Notes: generated by a model not told the origin, from the sequence alone. Counted from the stretch's first letter, positions 15,132 through 24,267 are shown. The stretch is DNA of 64,000 nt from Paenibacillus endophyticus (GCF_014192395.1 NZ_JACHXW010000017.1:1-64000); one strand, 5' to 3'. Numbers and translations are program-made.

Positions 15132-16805
15132 GTGAAAGGGAATTTCAAAAAGCCGGCACAGCTCATGCTGGTGCTAGTGGTAGCATTCAGTATGCTGTTG
15201 TCTGCTTGTACAAGTAACAACAAACCGGAATCGTCAAACAATGGCGGTACCAACAACGGAGGAGAAACAAAAACTCCGCAAGAGTTTCGTTTTACTCTTG
15301 GAAGTGAACCGCCAAGCTTGGATCCCGCTTTAATGACGGATGCCCAATCAAGTATCGTTGCGGCAGGATTGTATGAAGGTCTTACTCGTTTAAACACAAG
15401 TGGTGAGCCCGAGAACGCAATCGCTAAAGAAATTACGGCTTCCGAAGACGGTAAAACTTACACCATCAAACTACGCGACGATGTGAAGTGGAGCAATGGC
15501 GAAGCTGTTACTGCGCATGACTTCGAATATTCTTGGAAACGCGCTTTGGCTCCAGAAACAGCTTCTGAATATGCATACATGCTTTATTACCTTGAGAACG
15601 GTGAAAAATACAACACAGGTAAAGGTACAGTTGACGAAGTAGGCGTTAAAGCTACTGATGATTACACGTTGGAAGTGAAATTGTACACGCCTGCACCATA
15701 TTTCCCAAGTCTGCTTGCTCACTATACTTACCTGCCAGTTAACAAAAGTGCAGTTGACGGCAAACCTGAGTGGGCTTCAGAACAAGAAACAATTGTATCG
15801 AACGGTCCTTTCCTTTTGAAGGAATGGAAGCATGAGGACAAGCTCGTATTGACGAAGAACCCGGATTACTACAACGCGTCCGCTATTAACTTTGATAAAG
15901 TAACGGTTACTTTGATTAATGATGAGAACACAGTATACAACCTGTTTGATACAGGAAAAATCGACTGGATCGGCGCACAAGCGGGTTCCGTTCCTCTTGA
16001 CAGGACGCAGCAGCTGGTTAAAGATGGCAAAGCGGAAATCACATCGATTGCCTCGTCTTACTATTACTTGTTCAATACGACGAAAGCACCTTTTAACAAC
16101 GTAAAAGTCCGTAAAGCATTCGCTATGACTGTAGATCGTCAATCGTTGATTGACAATGTTGCTAAAGCGAACCAACAACCGGCATACGGCTTGGTACCGC
16201 CAAGTATTACGGTGGACGGTAAGTCTTTCCGTGAAATGTATCCAGATACGGATTTCTTTAAAGAAGACGCAACAGAAGCGAAGAAGCTCCTTGAAGAAGG
16301 CCTTGCTGAAAGCGGTCTGAAGGCAATGCCTGAAATTACGCTCCTCTACAATACAAGTGAGGGTCACAAAGCTATCGCTGAGGCTATCGTTGACATGTGG
16401 CGTAATAGTCTTGGCGTAGAAGTTAAACTGGCCAACCAAGAATGGGCTACATTCCTGGAGACGAGAGATGCAGGACAGTTCGATATCGCTCGTGCTGGAT
16501 GGGGCGCGGACATCAACCATCCGGTTAATTACACTTACGATCTGATTCATCCGAATTCCGGTAACAACGATGGCAAATACAACAACCCTAAGGTTGGAGA
16601 ACTACTGGACAACTCTCTGGTTGCTGAAACACCTGAGAAAAGTGTAGAGATGATGGCTGAAGCTGAAAAAATTGCAATGGCAGAAGATATGGCCGTATTG
16701 CCATTGTATTACTACACAACTGTAACTATGTTGAAAGACGGATTTAAAAACGTAGTACCTGACTACTCAGGAAATATTAGCTGGGTATTTGGCGGCAAAG
16801 AGTAG
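15132..16805 (+). CDS. oppA: Oligopeptide ABC transporter substrate-binding lipoprotein
   Basis: Family 5 solute-binding protein (557 aa) that captures peptides outside the membrane and passes them to the OppBC channel. The signal peptide ends in the lipobox LLSAC, so Cys-26 is lipidated and anchors the protein. The mature protein opens with a Asn/Gly/Ser linker, then the SBP_bac_5 pattern: RFTLGSEPPSLDPALMTDAQS, LRDDVKWSNGEAVTAHDFEYSWKRA, and a C-terminal ADINHPVNYTYDLIHPNSG. The GTG at 15132 lies about 9 bases from GGGAG. It is the first gene of oppABCDF; an attenuator-like hairpin separates it from oppB. Confidence 0.96.
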   Translation: MKGNFKKPAQLMLVLVVAFSMLLSACTSNNKPESSNNGGTNNGGETKTPQEFRFTLGSEPPSLDPALMTDAQSSIVAAGLYEGLTRLNTSGEPENAIAKEITASEDGKTYTIKLRDDVKWSNGEAVTAHDFEYSWKRALAPETASEYAYMLYYLENGEKYNTGKGTVDEVGVKATDDYTLEVKLYTPAPYFPSLLAHYTYLPVNKSAVDGKPEWASEQETIVSNGPFLLKEWKHEDKLVLTKNPDYYNASAINFDKVTVTLINDENTVYNLFDTGKIDWIGAQAGSVPLDRTQQLVKDGKAEITSIASSYYYLFNTTKAPFNNVKVRKAFAMTVDRQSLIDNVAKANQQPAYGLVPPSITVDGKSFREMYPDTDFFKEDATEAKKLLEEGLAESGLKAMPEITLLYNTSEGHKAIAEAIVDMWRNSLGVEVKLANQEWATFLETRDAGQFDIARAGWGADINHPVNYTYDLIHPNSGNNDGKYNNPKVGELLDNSLVAETPEKSVEMMAEAEKIAMAEDMAVLPLYYYTTVTMLKDGFKNVVPDYSGNISWVFGGKE

Positions 16806-16854
16806 ATCACTCCTGATTGTCAATTTCATACGCAACTAACTAGAGCAACCTATT

Positions 16855-16897
16855 TTAAAAGGGTATATATAGTCACTCTATATATGCCCTTTTGAAA
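16855..16897 (+). terminator. Hairpin between oppA and oppB
   Basis: AAAAGGGTATATATAG pairs with CTATATATGCCCTTTT over a 5-base loop, with one mismatch, followed by GAAATT rather than a T-run. Partial termination or protection of the upstream mRNA end would make oppA transcript more abundant than the rest, as is common for binding-protein genes. Confidence 0.6.
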
Positions 16898-16928
16898 TTA
16901 ATTAATGATCGAGAGAGTGGGTGATCGC

Positions 16929-17864
16929 TTGGTCCGCTACATTTTAAGCAAATTTATATTTATGTTATTGTCGCTTTTTTTGCTTATTACCGCCACTTTT
17001 GTCTTAATGAACGCCGTTCCTGGTAGTCCATTACAGTCTGAGAAGGCGACAAGCGAACAAGTTCAGAAAAACTTGGAAGCGTATTATGGATTGGATAAAC
17101 CGCTAATCGTCCAGTATGGAACTTATTTGAAAAACCTTGTTAAAGGCGATTTGGGTATTTCCATGAAGAAGAAGTTTCAATCCGTCGACAAGATGATTGC
17201 ACAATCATTCGGATACTCGCTAAGGTTGGGTATTGCTGCGATTGTTACGTCATTAGTTGTTGGCAGCTTGCTGGGTATTTTAGCTGCTATGTATCATCGC
17301 AAGTTTATGGACAATTTTGCAATGATCCTTGCTGTAATCGGTCTCGCGATCCCAAGTTTGATTATGGCGCCGCTGCTGCAATATTTGTTTGCAGTGAAGA
17401 TAAGGATATTTGAAGTAGCCGGGCTGAATGGCCCGATGGATTATGTTTTACCGACCATTGCTTTGGCAGCTGGTCCTATTGCATTTATCGCAAGATTGCT
17501 AAGATCTACGATGATTGAAGTGTTGAGTGCGGATTTTATTAAAACTGCCAAATCCAAAGGACTTTCCGGATACGTGATCGTGATGAGGCATGCGCTGCGT
17601 AACTCCATGCTGCCAGTCGTTACGTATTTGGGTTACCTCACAGCCGGGATTATTACCGGATCTGTGGTAATTGAGAAAATTTTCGGAATTCCGGGAATCG
17701 GAAAGTACTTTGTTCAAAGTGTAACGGATAGAGATTATCCTCTCATTATGGGGATTACGATTTTTTATGCAGTACTTTTAATGGTTACGCGATTCTTAGC
17801 TGATATCGCATATGTGTTTGTTGATCCGCGCATGCGGGTGTCCGGAGGAAAGGTGGCGAAATAG
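16929..17864 (+). CDS. oppB: Oligopeptide ABC transporter permease OppB
   Basis: Membrane subunit with six helices (311 aa) that forms half of the peptide channel. The EAA loop is recognisable near residue 190-225 (EVLSADFIKTAKSKGLSGYVIVMRHALRNSMLPVV). N-terminal VRYILSKFIFMLLSLFLLI is the standard first helix. The start is uncertain: the TTG at 16929 gives the typical VRYIL beginning and follows a GAGAGTGG site. The ATG at 16905 would add eight polar residues and has no binding site. Confidence 0.94.
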   Translation: MVRYILSKFIFMLLSLFLLITATFVLMNAVPGSPLQSEKATSEQVQKNLEAYYGLDKPLIVQYGTYLKNLVKGDLGISMKKKFQSVDKMIAQSFGYSLRLGIAAIVTSLVVGSLLGILAAMYHRKFMDNFAMILAVIGLAIPSLIMAPLLQYLFAVKIRIFEVAGLNGPMDYVLPTIALAAGPIAFIARLLRSTMIEVLSADFIKTAKSKGLSGYVIVMRHALRNSMLPVVTYLGYLTAGIITGSVVIEKIFGIPGIGKYFVQSVTDRDYPLIMGITIFYAVLLMVTRFLADIAYVFVDPRMRVSGGKVAK

Positions 17865-17867
17865 TTC

Positions 17868-18812
17868 ATGTCGAAACGAGTAGACATCGATTCCGTTGCT
17901 AATCTGGCTCCGGAACAGTTCGAGAAGATTAAGCAGAACAAGGGCATGGCGGATGAGGTTGGACGCAAGAGCTTGACTGCGTGGCAGGACATTAAGATAA
18001 GAATGTTAGGTAGTAAGTTGGCTATGACGGGCTTTTGGATCATTATTGGCATAATGCTGTGCGCTATTTTTGTGCCCATTATTTCGCCTAACGATCATTT
18101 TACAAATGACCTGGCGAATACGAACCAGCCGCCATCTGCGGCACATTGGTTCGGTACCGATGATCTAGGACGCGATCTGTTGGAGAGAACATGGAAGGGC
18201 GCTCAAATTTCCTTGTTCGTAGGATTGATGGCGGCGCTTATTGACTTGATAATCGGGATCATCTACGGCGGCATCATGGGTTACTACGGAGGCAAAGTAG
18301 ATGAAGTTATGAACCGATTTGCCGAAATATTATATTCGATTCCTTATCTTCTAGTTGTTATCCTGCTACTGGTTATTATGGAGCCAAGCTTAACGACCAT
18401 TATCGTCGCGATGTCGATTACGGGCTGGATTAATATGGCTTGGATCGTACGCGGTCAAATAATGCAGCTCAAGAATCAAGAGTATGCGTTAGCTTCCAAA
18501 TCGCTTGGCGCTAATGCAATGCGTATTATTTTCCGTCATTTGATCCCGAATGCGATGGGTCCAATTCTTGTCACATTGACGTTAACTGTGCCAAGCGCGA
18601 TTTTCACAGAAGCGTTCCTCAGCTTCCTTGGTCTAGGCGTGCAATCGCCGGTTGCATCATGGGGAACGATGATAGATGATGGAATCAGCGCTATGACGAT
18701 TTATCCTTGGAGATTGCTGTTCCCAGCATTCTTGCTTAGCTTAACGATATTTGCCTTTAATGTATTCGGCGACGGCCTGCGGGATGCGTTCGATCCGAAG
18801 TTGAAAAAATAA
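17868..18812 (+). CDS. oppC: Oligopeptide ABC transporter permease OppC
   Basis: Second channel subunit (314 aa). A cytoplasmic N-terminal stretch of about 50 residues precedes the first helix (AMTGFWIIIGIMLCAIFVPII), as usual in OppC. The HWFGTDDLGRDLLERTWKGAQISL motif follows near residue 100. The EAA loop is near residue 205 (EYALASKSLGANAMRIIFRHLIPNAMGPI). It starts three bases after the oppB stop, so translation is probably coupled. It pairs with OppB and the two ATPases downstream. Confidence 0.96.
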   Translation: MSKRVDIDSVANLAPEQFEKIKQNKGMADEVGRKSLTAWQDIKIRMLGSKLAMTGFWIIIGIMLCAIFVPIISPNDHFTNDLANTNQPPSAAHWFGTDDLGRDLLERTWKGAQISLFVGLMAALIDLIIGIIYGGIMGYYGGKVDEVMNRFAEILYSIPYLLVVILLLVIMEPSLTTIIVAMSITGWINMAWIVRGQIMQLKNQEYALASKSLGANAMRIIFRHLIPNAMGPILVTLTLTVPSAIFTEAFLSFLGLGVQSPVASWGTMIDDGISAMTIYPWRLLFPAFLLSLTIFAFNVFGDGLRDAFDPKLKK

Positions 18813-18844
18813 ATCCCGTTTAACGGAGAGGAGGTCACGGCCAG

Positions 18845-19846
18845 ATGAAGTCCTTGCTGGAAGTGAAAGATTTAAGTGTATCCTTCGACGTATATGGTGG
18901 TGAAGTTCAAGCCGTCCGCAACGTAAGTTTCAATGTGAAGAAAGGCGAAGCGGTCGCGATTGTCGGCGAGTCCGGCTCCGGGAAGAGTGTAACCGCTCAA
19001 TCGATCATGAGACTAATCCCTTCTCCTCCAAGCAGAATTAAGAGCGGCTCTGTCCTGTTCGAAGGGGAGGAGCTGCTGTCTCTCTCGGAGAACGAAATGC
19101 AAAAAGTGCGCGGAAATAAAATCGGAATGATTTTTCAAGATCCTATGACATCCTTGAATCCTACGATGATGGTCGGGGATCAAATCATGGAGGGTCTAAT
19201 CAAGCACCAGAATCTAAATAAGGAAAAAGCAAGAATGCGCGCGATTGAAATGCTTCAACTAGTTGGTATTCCAAATCCGGAATCGCGAATTAAACAGTAC
19301 CCCCATCAATTCTCAGGCGGTATGAGACAACGGGTAATGATCGCGATTGCGCTGGCATGTAATCCATCCTTGCTGATAGCGGATGAGCCTACGACAGCGC
19401 TGGACGTGACGATTCAAGCACAAATCATGCGTGTTATGAAGGACCTGCAGGAGAAGATGGGCACATCCATCGTTTTGATAACGCATGATCTGGGCGTTGT
19501 GGCCGACGTCTGCGACCGCGTCATTGTTATGTACGCTGGACGAGTTGTAGAAACAGGCACGAAATGGGAGATATTCCATAACCCTCAACATCCTTATACG
19601 AGAGGACTTCTACGTTCCTTGCCGCGTTTGGACCAGAGGAAGGATGAACCTCTTATACCGATTCCGGGTACGCCGCCAGATTTGATAAAACCGCCTGTCG
19701 GCTGCAGTTTCTGTGCACGGTGCGACGAAGCTATGAAGGTATGCGTAGACAACGATCCTGAACTGCATGCCATTAAAGGTAGCGATTCTCATGCGTCTGC
19801 CTGCTGGATGCTGCATCCGTACGCGAAAAGGGAGGTGCCGGTATGA
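18845..19846 (+). CDS. oppD: Oligopeptide ABC transporter ATP-binding protein OppD
   Basis: ATPase subunit (333 aa). Walker A is GESGSGKSVT near residue 40, the ABC signature FSGGMRQR near 155, and Walker B LLIADEPTTALDVT near 177, with the switch histidine in LITHDLGVVADVCD. The C-terminal oligopeptide-transporter extension with cysteines (GCSFCARCDEAMKVC) is present; in related proteins it binds an iron-sulfur cluster. AGGAGG lies just before the ATG. It overlaps oppF by four bases. Confidence 0.97.
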   Translation: MKSLLEVKDLSVSFDVYGGEVQAVRNVSFNVKKGEAVAIVGESGSGKSVTAQSIMRLIPSPPSRIKSGSVLFEGEELLSLSENEMQKVRGNKIGMIFQDPMTSLNPTMMVGDQIMEGLIKHQNLNKEKARMRAIEMLQLVGIPNPESRIKQYPHQFSGGMRQRVMIAIALACNPSLLIADEPTTALDVTIQAQIMRVMKDLQEKMGTSIVLITHDLGVVADVCDRVIVMYAGRVVETGTKWEIFHNPQHPYTRGLLRSLPRLDQRKDEPLIPIPGTPPDLIKPPVGCSFCARCDEAMKVCVDNDPELHAIKGSDSHASACWMLHPYAKREVPV

Positions 19847-20805
19847 GCTCTCCACTAGTTCAAGTGAATGATCTGCGCAAGTTTTTTAACTTGGGCAAGG
19901 GCAATATTTTAAAAGCGGTTAATGGGATCAGCTTTAGCATTGGACGCGGTGAGACTGTTGGAGTTGTAGGCGAATCTGGCTGCGGCAAGTCTACTGCAGG
20001 ACGCACGATCATGCGTTTGTATGAACCGACAAGCGGTGGCGTGACGTTTGACGGAAAAGATATTTATAAACTCCGCGGCTCGGAGCTGAAGGCGCTTCGC
20101 CGCAACATGCAAATGATCTTCCAGGATCCGTATGCGTCTCTTAATCCTCGTATGACGGTTACTGATATTATCGGGGAAGCGCTTGACATTCATAATTTGG
20201 CGGGCAGCCGAGCTGAGCGGAAGCGCAAGGTAGAAGGCCTGCTTGACTTGGTCAACTTGAATCCTGAGCATGCAACGCGTTATCCGCATGAGTTCTCTGG
20301 CGGCCAACGTCAGCGTATCGGCATAGCGCGTGCACTGGCTGTAGATCCGAAGTTCATCATTGCCGATGAGCCCATCTCTGCCTTGGACGTATCGATTCAA
20401 GCGCAGGTGGTTAACCTTATGCAGGATTTGCAGCGCAAAATGGGTCTCACCTATTTGTTCATCGCGCATGACCTGTCGATGGTTAAGCATATCAGCGACC
20501 GCGTTGCGGTGATGTACCTCGGTAAAATCGTAGAACTCGCCGAGAGCAGCGAGCTTTACGATAAGCCTGCGCATCCTTATACTAGGGCGCTTTTGTCTGC
20601 TATTCCTATTCCGGACCCGGAAGTGGAAGCAAATCGCGAGCGTATCGTTTTGACCGGCGACCTGCCAAGTCCAATCAATCCGCCTAGCGGCTGCCAATTT
20701 CACACGCGCTGTCCGATTGCGACAAGCAAGTGCAAGGTGGACGAGCCGGCTTTGCTTGAAATAAGAAAAGGACATTTTGCCGCTTGCCATTATGCATCGG
20801 TATAA
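19843..20805 (+). CDS. oppF: Oligopeptide ABC transporter ATP-binding protein OppF
   Basis: Second ATPase subunit (320 aa), partner of OppD. Walker A is GESGCGKST near residue 47, signature FSGGQRQR near 150, Walker B FIIADEPISALDVS near 172. The C-terminal family extension GCQFHTRCPIATSKC is present. The start codon overlaps the oppD stop (ATGA), the sign of tight coupling. Together oppABCDF form one complete importer, likely used for nutrient peptides and, in spore formers, often for peptide signals that affect sporulation and competence; the latter is family knowledge only. Confidence 0.97.
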   Translation: MSSPLVQVNDLRKFFNLGKGNILKAVNGISFSIGRGETVGVVGESGCGKSTAGRTIMRLYEPTSGGVTFDGKDIYKLRGSELKALRRNMQMIFQDPYASLNPRMTVTDIIGEALDIHNLAGSRAERKRKVEGLLDLVNLNPEHATRYPHEFSGGQRQRIGIARALAVDPKFIIADEPISALDVSIQAQVVNLMQDLQRKMGLTYLFIAHDLSMVKHISDRVAVMYLGKIVELAESSELYDKPAHPYTRALLSAIPIPDPEVEANRERIVLTGDLPSPINPPSGCQFHTRCPIATSKCKVDEPALLEIRKGHFAACHYASV

Positions 20806-20846
20806 GATGTGCACATGTTAATAGTGGCTTTTTGAATATTGGATTG

Positions 20847-20897
20847 CAAAATATAGAGGTTAAAGCAGCGCGATTGTGCTGTTTTGGCCTCTTTTTT
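20847..20897 (+). terminator. Terminator after oppF
   Basis: AGAGGTTAAAGCAGC pairs with GTGCTGTTTTGGCCTCT around a short loop, followed by TTTTTTG. It ends the opp operon. Confidence 0.8.
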
Positions 20898-20900
20898 GAG

Positions 20901-20966
20901 TTATGCACAGTTGTGTCAACAGTCTGTGGATAAATGTGGACAAGTTGGGGATATATTTGTGCATAG
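20901..20966. promoter_or_regulatory. Cluster of DnaA-box-like 9-mers
   Basis: Within 66 bases are TTATGCACA (20901-20909), TGTGGATAA (20925-20933, the reverse of the consensus TTATCCACA), TGTGGACAA (20935-20943, reverse of TTGTCCACA) and TGTGCATAG (20958-20966, reverse of CTATGCACA). The two best sites are ten bases apart in the same orientation. No dnaA or dnaN gene is nearby. The rest of the 388-base gap to 21193 holds no gene I can support. Confidence 0.5.
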
Positions 20967-21193
20967 TTTTTCAACAAGAAGCGAATTAAGATATTACATA
21001 TTCTATCGGAATTTTGCGGCTAATTTCGGGGATAAAATGGTTATTTATGGCTATTACTCGCTTCGCGTTGATGGGTTTATTGACGGACTTGCTGCAGGCT
21101 GTAACGTTTTTTGGCTTACACGTGAGCGTTATAAGCTCAAGAGGGATCGAATGTGTTAATATATGGGTACGACAAAATGCTTAGGAGGCTGAA

Positions 21194-22267
21194 ATGGCTC
21201 AATTTGCCGTGATCGTATTTATTGCAATAGCCCTATTCCTTCTTATACGAGTAATCGTGAGAGCGAATATTTCGATGAGGCAAGGCCAATCGCCCCGCGG
21301 AGGCAGAGCCTCCATCGGTAGAACGAACGTCTTCGCACCTTGGCCAAGCGCCGAGCCGCCTGACGCTCTAGGCGTGCCTTACGGCCATCCTGCGAGAACG
21401 GCTGCAGAGCGTCTGGAAGCATCGCTGACCTTGTTTTTCGAGAGTCGCGTAAAGGATCGTGTGTTAAAGGAATTTCCGAGAATGTCAGATAAAGAGTGGG
21501 CGTGGACTTGGTTCGAGCTTAAGCGCTACTTCTTGATGTGCGGGATCATGCGAAATGTGCCGATGTACAGCCGGCAAGTAGACGCGGTGTGGCATGAAAT
21601 GCTTATGTTCACGAGAGAGTACGAGGAGTTCTGCACAGGCTTCTGCGGCGAGATGATTCATCACGCTCCGCATGCGCCGGGAGCATTGCCGCAGCCGGGA
21701 GAGCGGGCGATGTTCGATTGGCTGTATGGCGAGCTGTTTGCGCAGGCGCCTGCTAGCGGCAGGCTTTGGGGGGCTTTCTATCGGACCCGGATGCCGGAAG
21801 AAAAGCTCGATGAGATAAAGGAATTTAGCAAGGACACGCTCCGCTCGCAGTGGTTTAATGCGAAGACGGGTTCGCGATTTGCGGACTTGAGCAGCACTAT
21901 GGATTATTTAATCGATCGGGCCAAATCGGGTTTGAATGACGCCGGCAACGGCCGTAAGGAGCCGAAAAACGAAAGCAGTTATGGCTACGACCCTGTCCTC
22001 GGCGCGACTGGCTTGCTTTCGGGCATGCTCATCTATCATTCGATGGCGAATCCGAATGACTTTGCGCAGCAGATGGATCAGGCCCAGAACGAGGAGCAGC
22101 GCAAGGCAAACGGTAGCGGCGATTCGACTTACGCCTGCAGCGGCTCCTCGGACGACGGCAGGGACCATTCCGGCGGAGATGACGGCGGCTCCGGAGGGGA
22201 TTCCTCCTGCGGCAGCGGCGGAGACGGCGGTGGCTCGTCCTGCGGTGGCGGCGGGTGCAGCAGCTAA
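21194..22267 (+). CDS. Membrane-anchored protein with a WH-motif domain and Gly/Cys-rich tail, unknown function
   Basis: A 357-aa protein with an N-terminal membrane helix (residues 3-22) and a positive stretch after it. The middle (about 70-230) is helical and includes VDAVWHEMLMFTREYEEFC at 129-147. The D-x2-WH-x3-FT-x2-Y-x3-C spacing recalls the glycine-rich-domain (DUF1399-type) proteins. From about residue 290 the sequence becomes Gln/Asn- then Gly/Ser/Asp-rich, with cysteines ending in SSCGGGGCSS, a tail style also seen in TIGR04222-type proteins. No catalytic motif is known for these. AGGAGG precedes the ATG. It is flanked by terminators, so it is a single gene. Confidence 0.75.
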   Translation: MAQFAVIVFIAIALFLLIRVIVRANISMRQGQSPRGGRASIGRTNVFAPWPSAEPPDALGVPYGHPARTAAERLEASLTLFFESRVKDRVLKEFPRMSDKEWAWTWFELKRYFLMCGIMRNVPMYSRQVDAVWHEMLMFTREYEEFCTGFCGEMIHHAPHAPGALPQPGERAMFDWLYGELFAQAPASGRLWGAFYRTRMPEEKLDEIKEFSKDTLRSQWFNAKTGSRFADLSSTMDYLIDRAKSGLNDAGNGRKEPKNESSYGYDPVLGATGLLSGMLIYHSMANPNDFAQQMDQAQNEEQRKANGSGDSTYACSGSSDDGRDHSGGDDGGSGGDSSCGSGGDGGGSSCGGGGCSS

Positions 22268-22290
22268 TTGCGAAGCAGCATCTGAACTTA

Positions 22291-22331
22291 AGAGGCCGGG
22301 CCTAGCTCATGCAGAGGCGCCGGCCTCTATT
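22291..22331 (+). terminator. Terminator before upp
   Basis: AGAGGCCGG pairs with CCGGCCTCT around a loop that includes GCCTAGCTCATGCAGAGG, followed by ATTTG. It closes the transcript of the Gly/Cys-tail gene. Confidence 0.7.
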
Positions 22332-22375
22332 TGTGCGTCTGCAAAACACAAGATGCAACGACTTGTTTACAATGC

Positions 22376-22381
22376 TATAAT
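22376..22381 (+). promoter_or_regulatory. Candidate upp promoter -10 box
   Basis: An extended -10 element TGCTATAAT ends at 22381, 70 bases before the upp start. The -35 region is not well matched. Confidence 0.45.
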
Positions 22382-22450
22382 ATACGGGATTGTGTCAGGG
22401 CTTGCATCGACTAGAACAATAACAACAATGTACGGGAGGAATACCGCTCC

Positions 22451-23080
22451 ATGAGCAAATTAATCATTTGCGACCATCCGTTAATTCAGCACAAGCTGAC
22501 TTTTATTCGGAATAAAGAGACGAATACAAAAGATTTTCGGGAATTGGTTGATGAAGTAGCCACATTAATGTCATACGAAATTACGAGAGAAATTCCGCTT
22601 GATACGATCAAGGTACAGACGCCGGTTGCTGAGACGGATGCCAAGGTCGTTTCGGGAAGAATGCTGGGACTCGTTCCTATTCTGCGTGCCGGACTCGGCA
22701 TGGTAGACGGCATATTGAAGCTTATTCCGTCCGCGAAGGTAGGCCATATCGGACTTGCCCGCGACCACGAGACGCTGCAGCCGAAGGAATACTACATTAA
22801 TCTGCCGACCGACGCACCTAACCGTTTGCTCATTGTGATCGATCCGATGCTCGCAACGGGCGGCTCCGCGATTGCGGCGATTAATTCGCTAAAAAACCAT
22901 AAATGCGATCAAATCAAACTTATGTGTCTCATTGCTGCGCCAGAAGGCGTGAAGGCTGTGCAGGAAGCACATCCGGATGTTGATATCTACATCGCTGCGC
23001 TGGATGATCATCTCAATGAAAAAGGCTATATTGTTCCTGGTCTTGGAGATGCCGGGGATCGCATGTTTGGAACAAATTAG
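22451..23080 (+). CDS. upp: Uracil phosphoribosyltransferase
   Basis: Salvage enzyme that makes UMP from uracil and PRPP. The 209-aa length is that of B. subtilis Upp. The PRPP-binding loop is LLIVIDPMLATGGSAIAA near residue 125-142, and the uracil-binding C-terminal segment is GYIVPGLGDAGDRMFGTN. GGGAGG lies upstream of the ATG. It stands between glyA and the ATP synthase operon as in B. subtilis, although other genes have been inserted here. Confidence 0.98.
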   Translation: MSKLIICDHPLIQHKLTFIRNKETNTKDFRELVDEVATLMSYEITREIPLDTIKVQTPVAETDAKVVSGRMLGLVPILRAGLGMVDGILKLIPSAKVGHIGLARDHETLQPKEYYINLPTDAPNRLLIVIDPMLATGGSAIAAINSLKNHKCDQIKLMCLIAAPEGVKAVQEAHPDVDIYIAALDDHLNEKGYIVPGLGDAGDRMFGTN

Positions 23081-23118
23081 TTCCAGATGCCATGAATTGA
23101 TAATAGGAGTGAAAGATT

Positions 23119-24267
23119 TTGTCCAAACTGAAGGTAATGACCATATTCGGAACACGTCCGGAGGCCGTTAAGATGGCTCCGCTTGTACTCGAGCTGCAGA
23201 AGCGCGAGGATGAAATCGAATCGATCGTCTGCGTGACGGCCCAGCATCGTCAAATGCTGGATCAAGTTCTCGATTTTTTTGAAATTCATCCGAACTATGA
23301 TTTGAATGTCATGAAGGATCGCCAGACGCTGACAGAGACCACCGTACGCGTACTGGAAGGCCTTGATCCTGTGCTTACGCAGGCAAAACCGGATATCGTA
23401 CTCGTGCATGGCGATACGCAGACGACGTTTCTTGCGAGCTATGCAGCGTTCCTAAAGCAAATTCAAGTCGGTCACGTTGAGGCGGGGCTTCGTACTTGGA
23501 ACAAATTGTCTCCATACCCGGAGGAAATGAATCGGCAGCTTGCCGGCGTGCTTTCTGATGTGCATTTTGCCCCGACGGAATGGTCGGCGAACAATCTGCG
23601 CAAGGAGAACAAGTCGGATGCTGCCATTTATGTGACTGGCAATACCGCTACAGATGTGTTCCAGTATACGGTGGATGAATCTTTCTCCCATCCGGTCATT
23701 GACTGGGCGAAGGGAAAACGGATGATTCTCATGACGGCCCATCGCCGGGAAGCGCTGGGCGAGCCACACCGGAACATATTCCGTGCGGTCAAACGGATTG
23801 CGGACGAGCATGAGGACGTCGTAGTTGTGTATGCCGTGCATCCGAACCCAGCAGTTCGCGAGCCGGCCAATGAAATTCTTGGCGACCATCCGCGCATTCG
23901 CTTGATTGATCCGCTTGATGTTTTTGAATTCCATAACTTTTATCCGCATGCGCATATGATTATGACGGATTCGGGCGGTTTGCAGGAGGAGGCTCCGTCC
24001 TTTGGCGTACCTACCCTTGTGCTCCGCGATACGACAGAGCGTCCAGAGGGCATCGAGGCAGGAACGCTAGAGCTCGTCGGTACGGATGAAGAGCTCGTGT
24101 ATGGACGCGCCAAGGCGCTTTTAACCGATTCTCAGCTATATGCGCGCATGAGCCAGTCAGCGAATCCATATGGCGATGGACACGCTTCAGAGCGGATTGT
24201 AGATGCGATTTTGCATCATTTTGGAAGGCTGAAGGAACGTCCGGTTTCGTTCACACAACGTTCATAG
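23119..24267 (+). CDS. mnaA: UDP-N-acetylglucosamine 2-epimerase (non-hydrolysing)
   Basis: Interconverts UDP-GlcNAc and UDP-ManNAc, the latter needed for the linkage unit of wall teichoic acids and other wall polymers. The 382-aa protein shows the family pattern: GTRPEAVKMAPLV at the start, VHGDTQTTFLASYAAF near 95, GHVEAGLRTW near 117, and the substrate-binding TDSGGLQEEAPSFGVPTLVLR near 290. The TTG at 23119 has AGGAG 9 bases upstream. SLH-anchored proteins in the same window depend on such wall polymers, which gives a plausible context. Confidence 0.96.
   Translation: MSKLKVMTIFGTRPEAVKMAPLVLELQKREDEIESIVCVTAQHRQMLDQVLDFFEIHPNYDLNVMKDRQTLTETTVRVLEGLDPVLTQAKPDIVLVHGDTQTTFLASYAAFLKQIQVGHVEAGLRTWNKLSPYPEEMNRQLAGVLSDVHFAPTEWSANNLRKENKSDAAIYVTGNTATDVFQYTVDESFSHPVIDWAKGKRMILMTAHRREALGEPHRNIFRAVKRIADEHEDVVVVYAVHPNPAVREPANEILGDHPRIRLIDPLDVFEFHNFYPHAHMIMTDSGGLQEEAPSFGVPTLVLRDTTERPEGIEAGTLELVGTDEELVYGRAKALLTDSQLYARMSQSANPYGDGHASERIVDAILHHFGRLKERPVSFTQRS

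Noticed and set aside
20901..20966. Possible chromosomal origin
   Set aside because: DnaA-box-like sites are present, but there is no dnaA, dnaN or rpmH, and no long A/T unwinding region next to the sites.
20884..21159. Open frame of 91 codons after oppF
   Set aside because: It starts within the oppF terminator, crosses the DnaA-box cluster, and shows no recognisable protein pattern or binding site.
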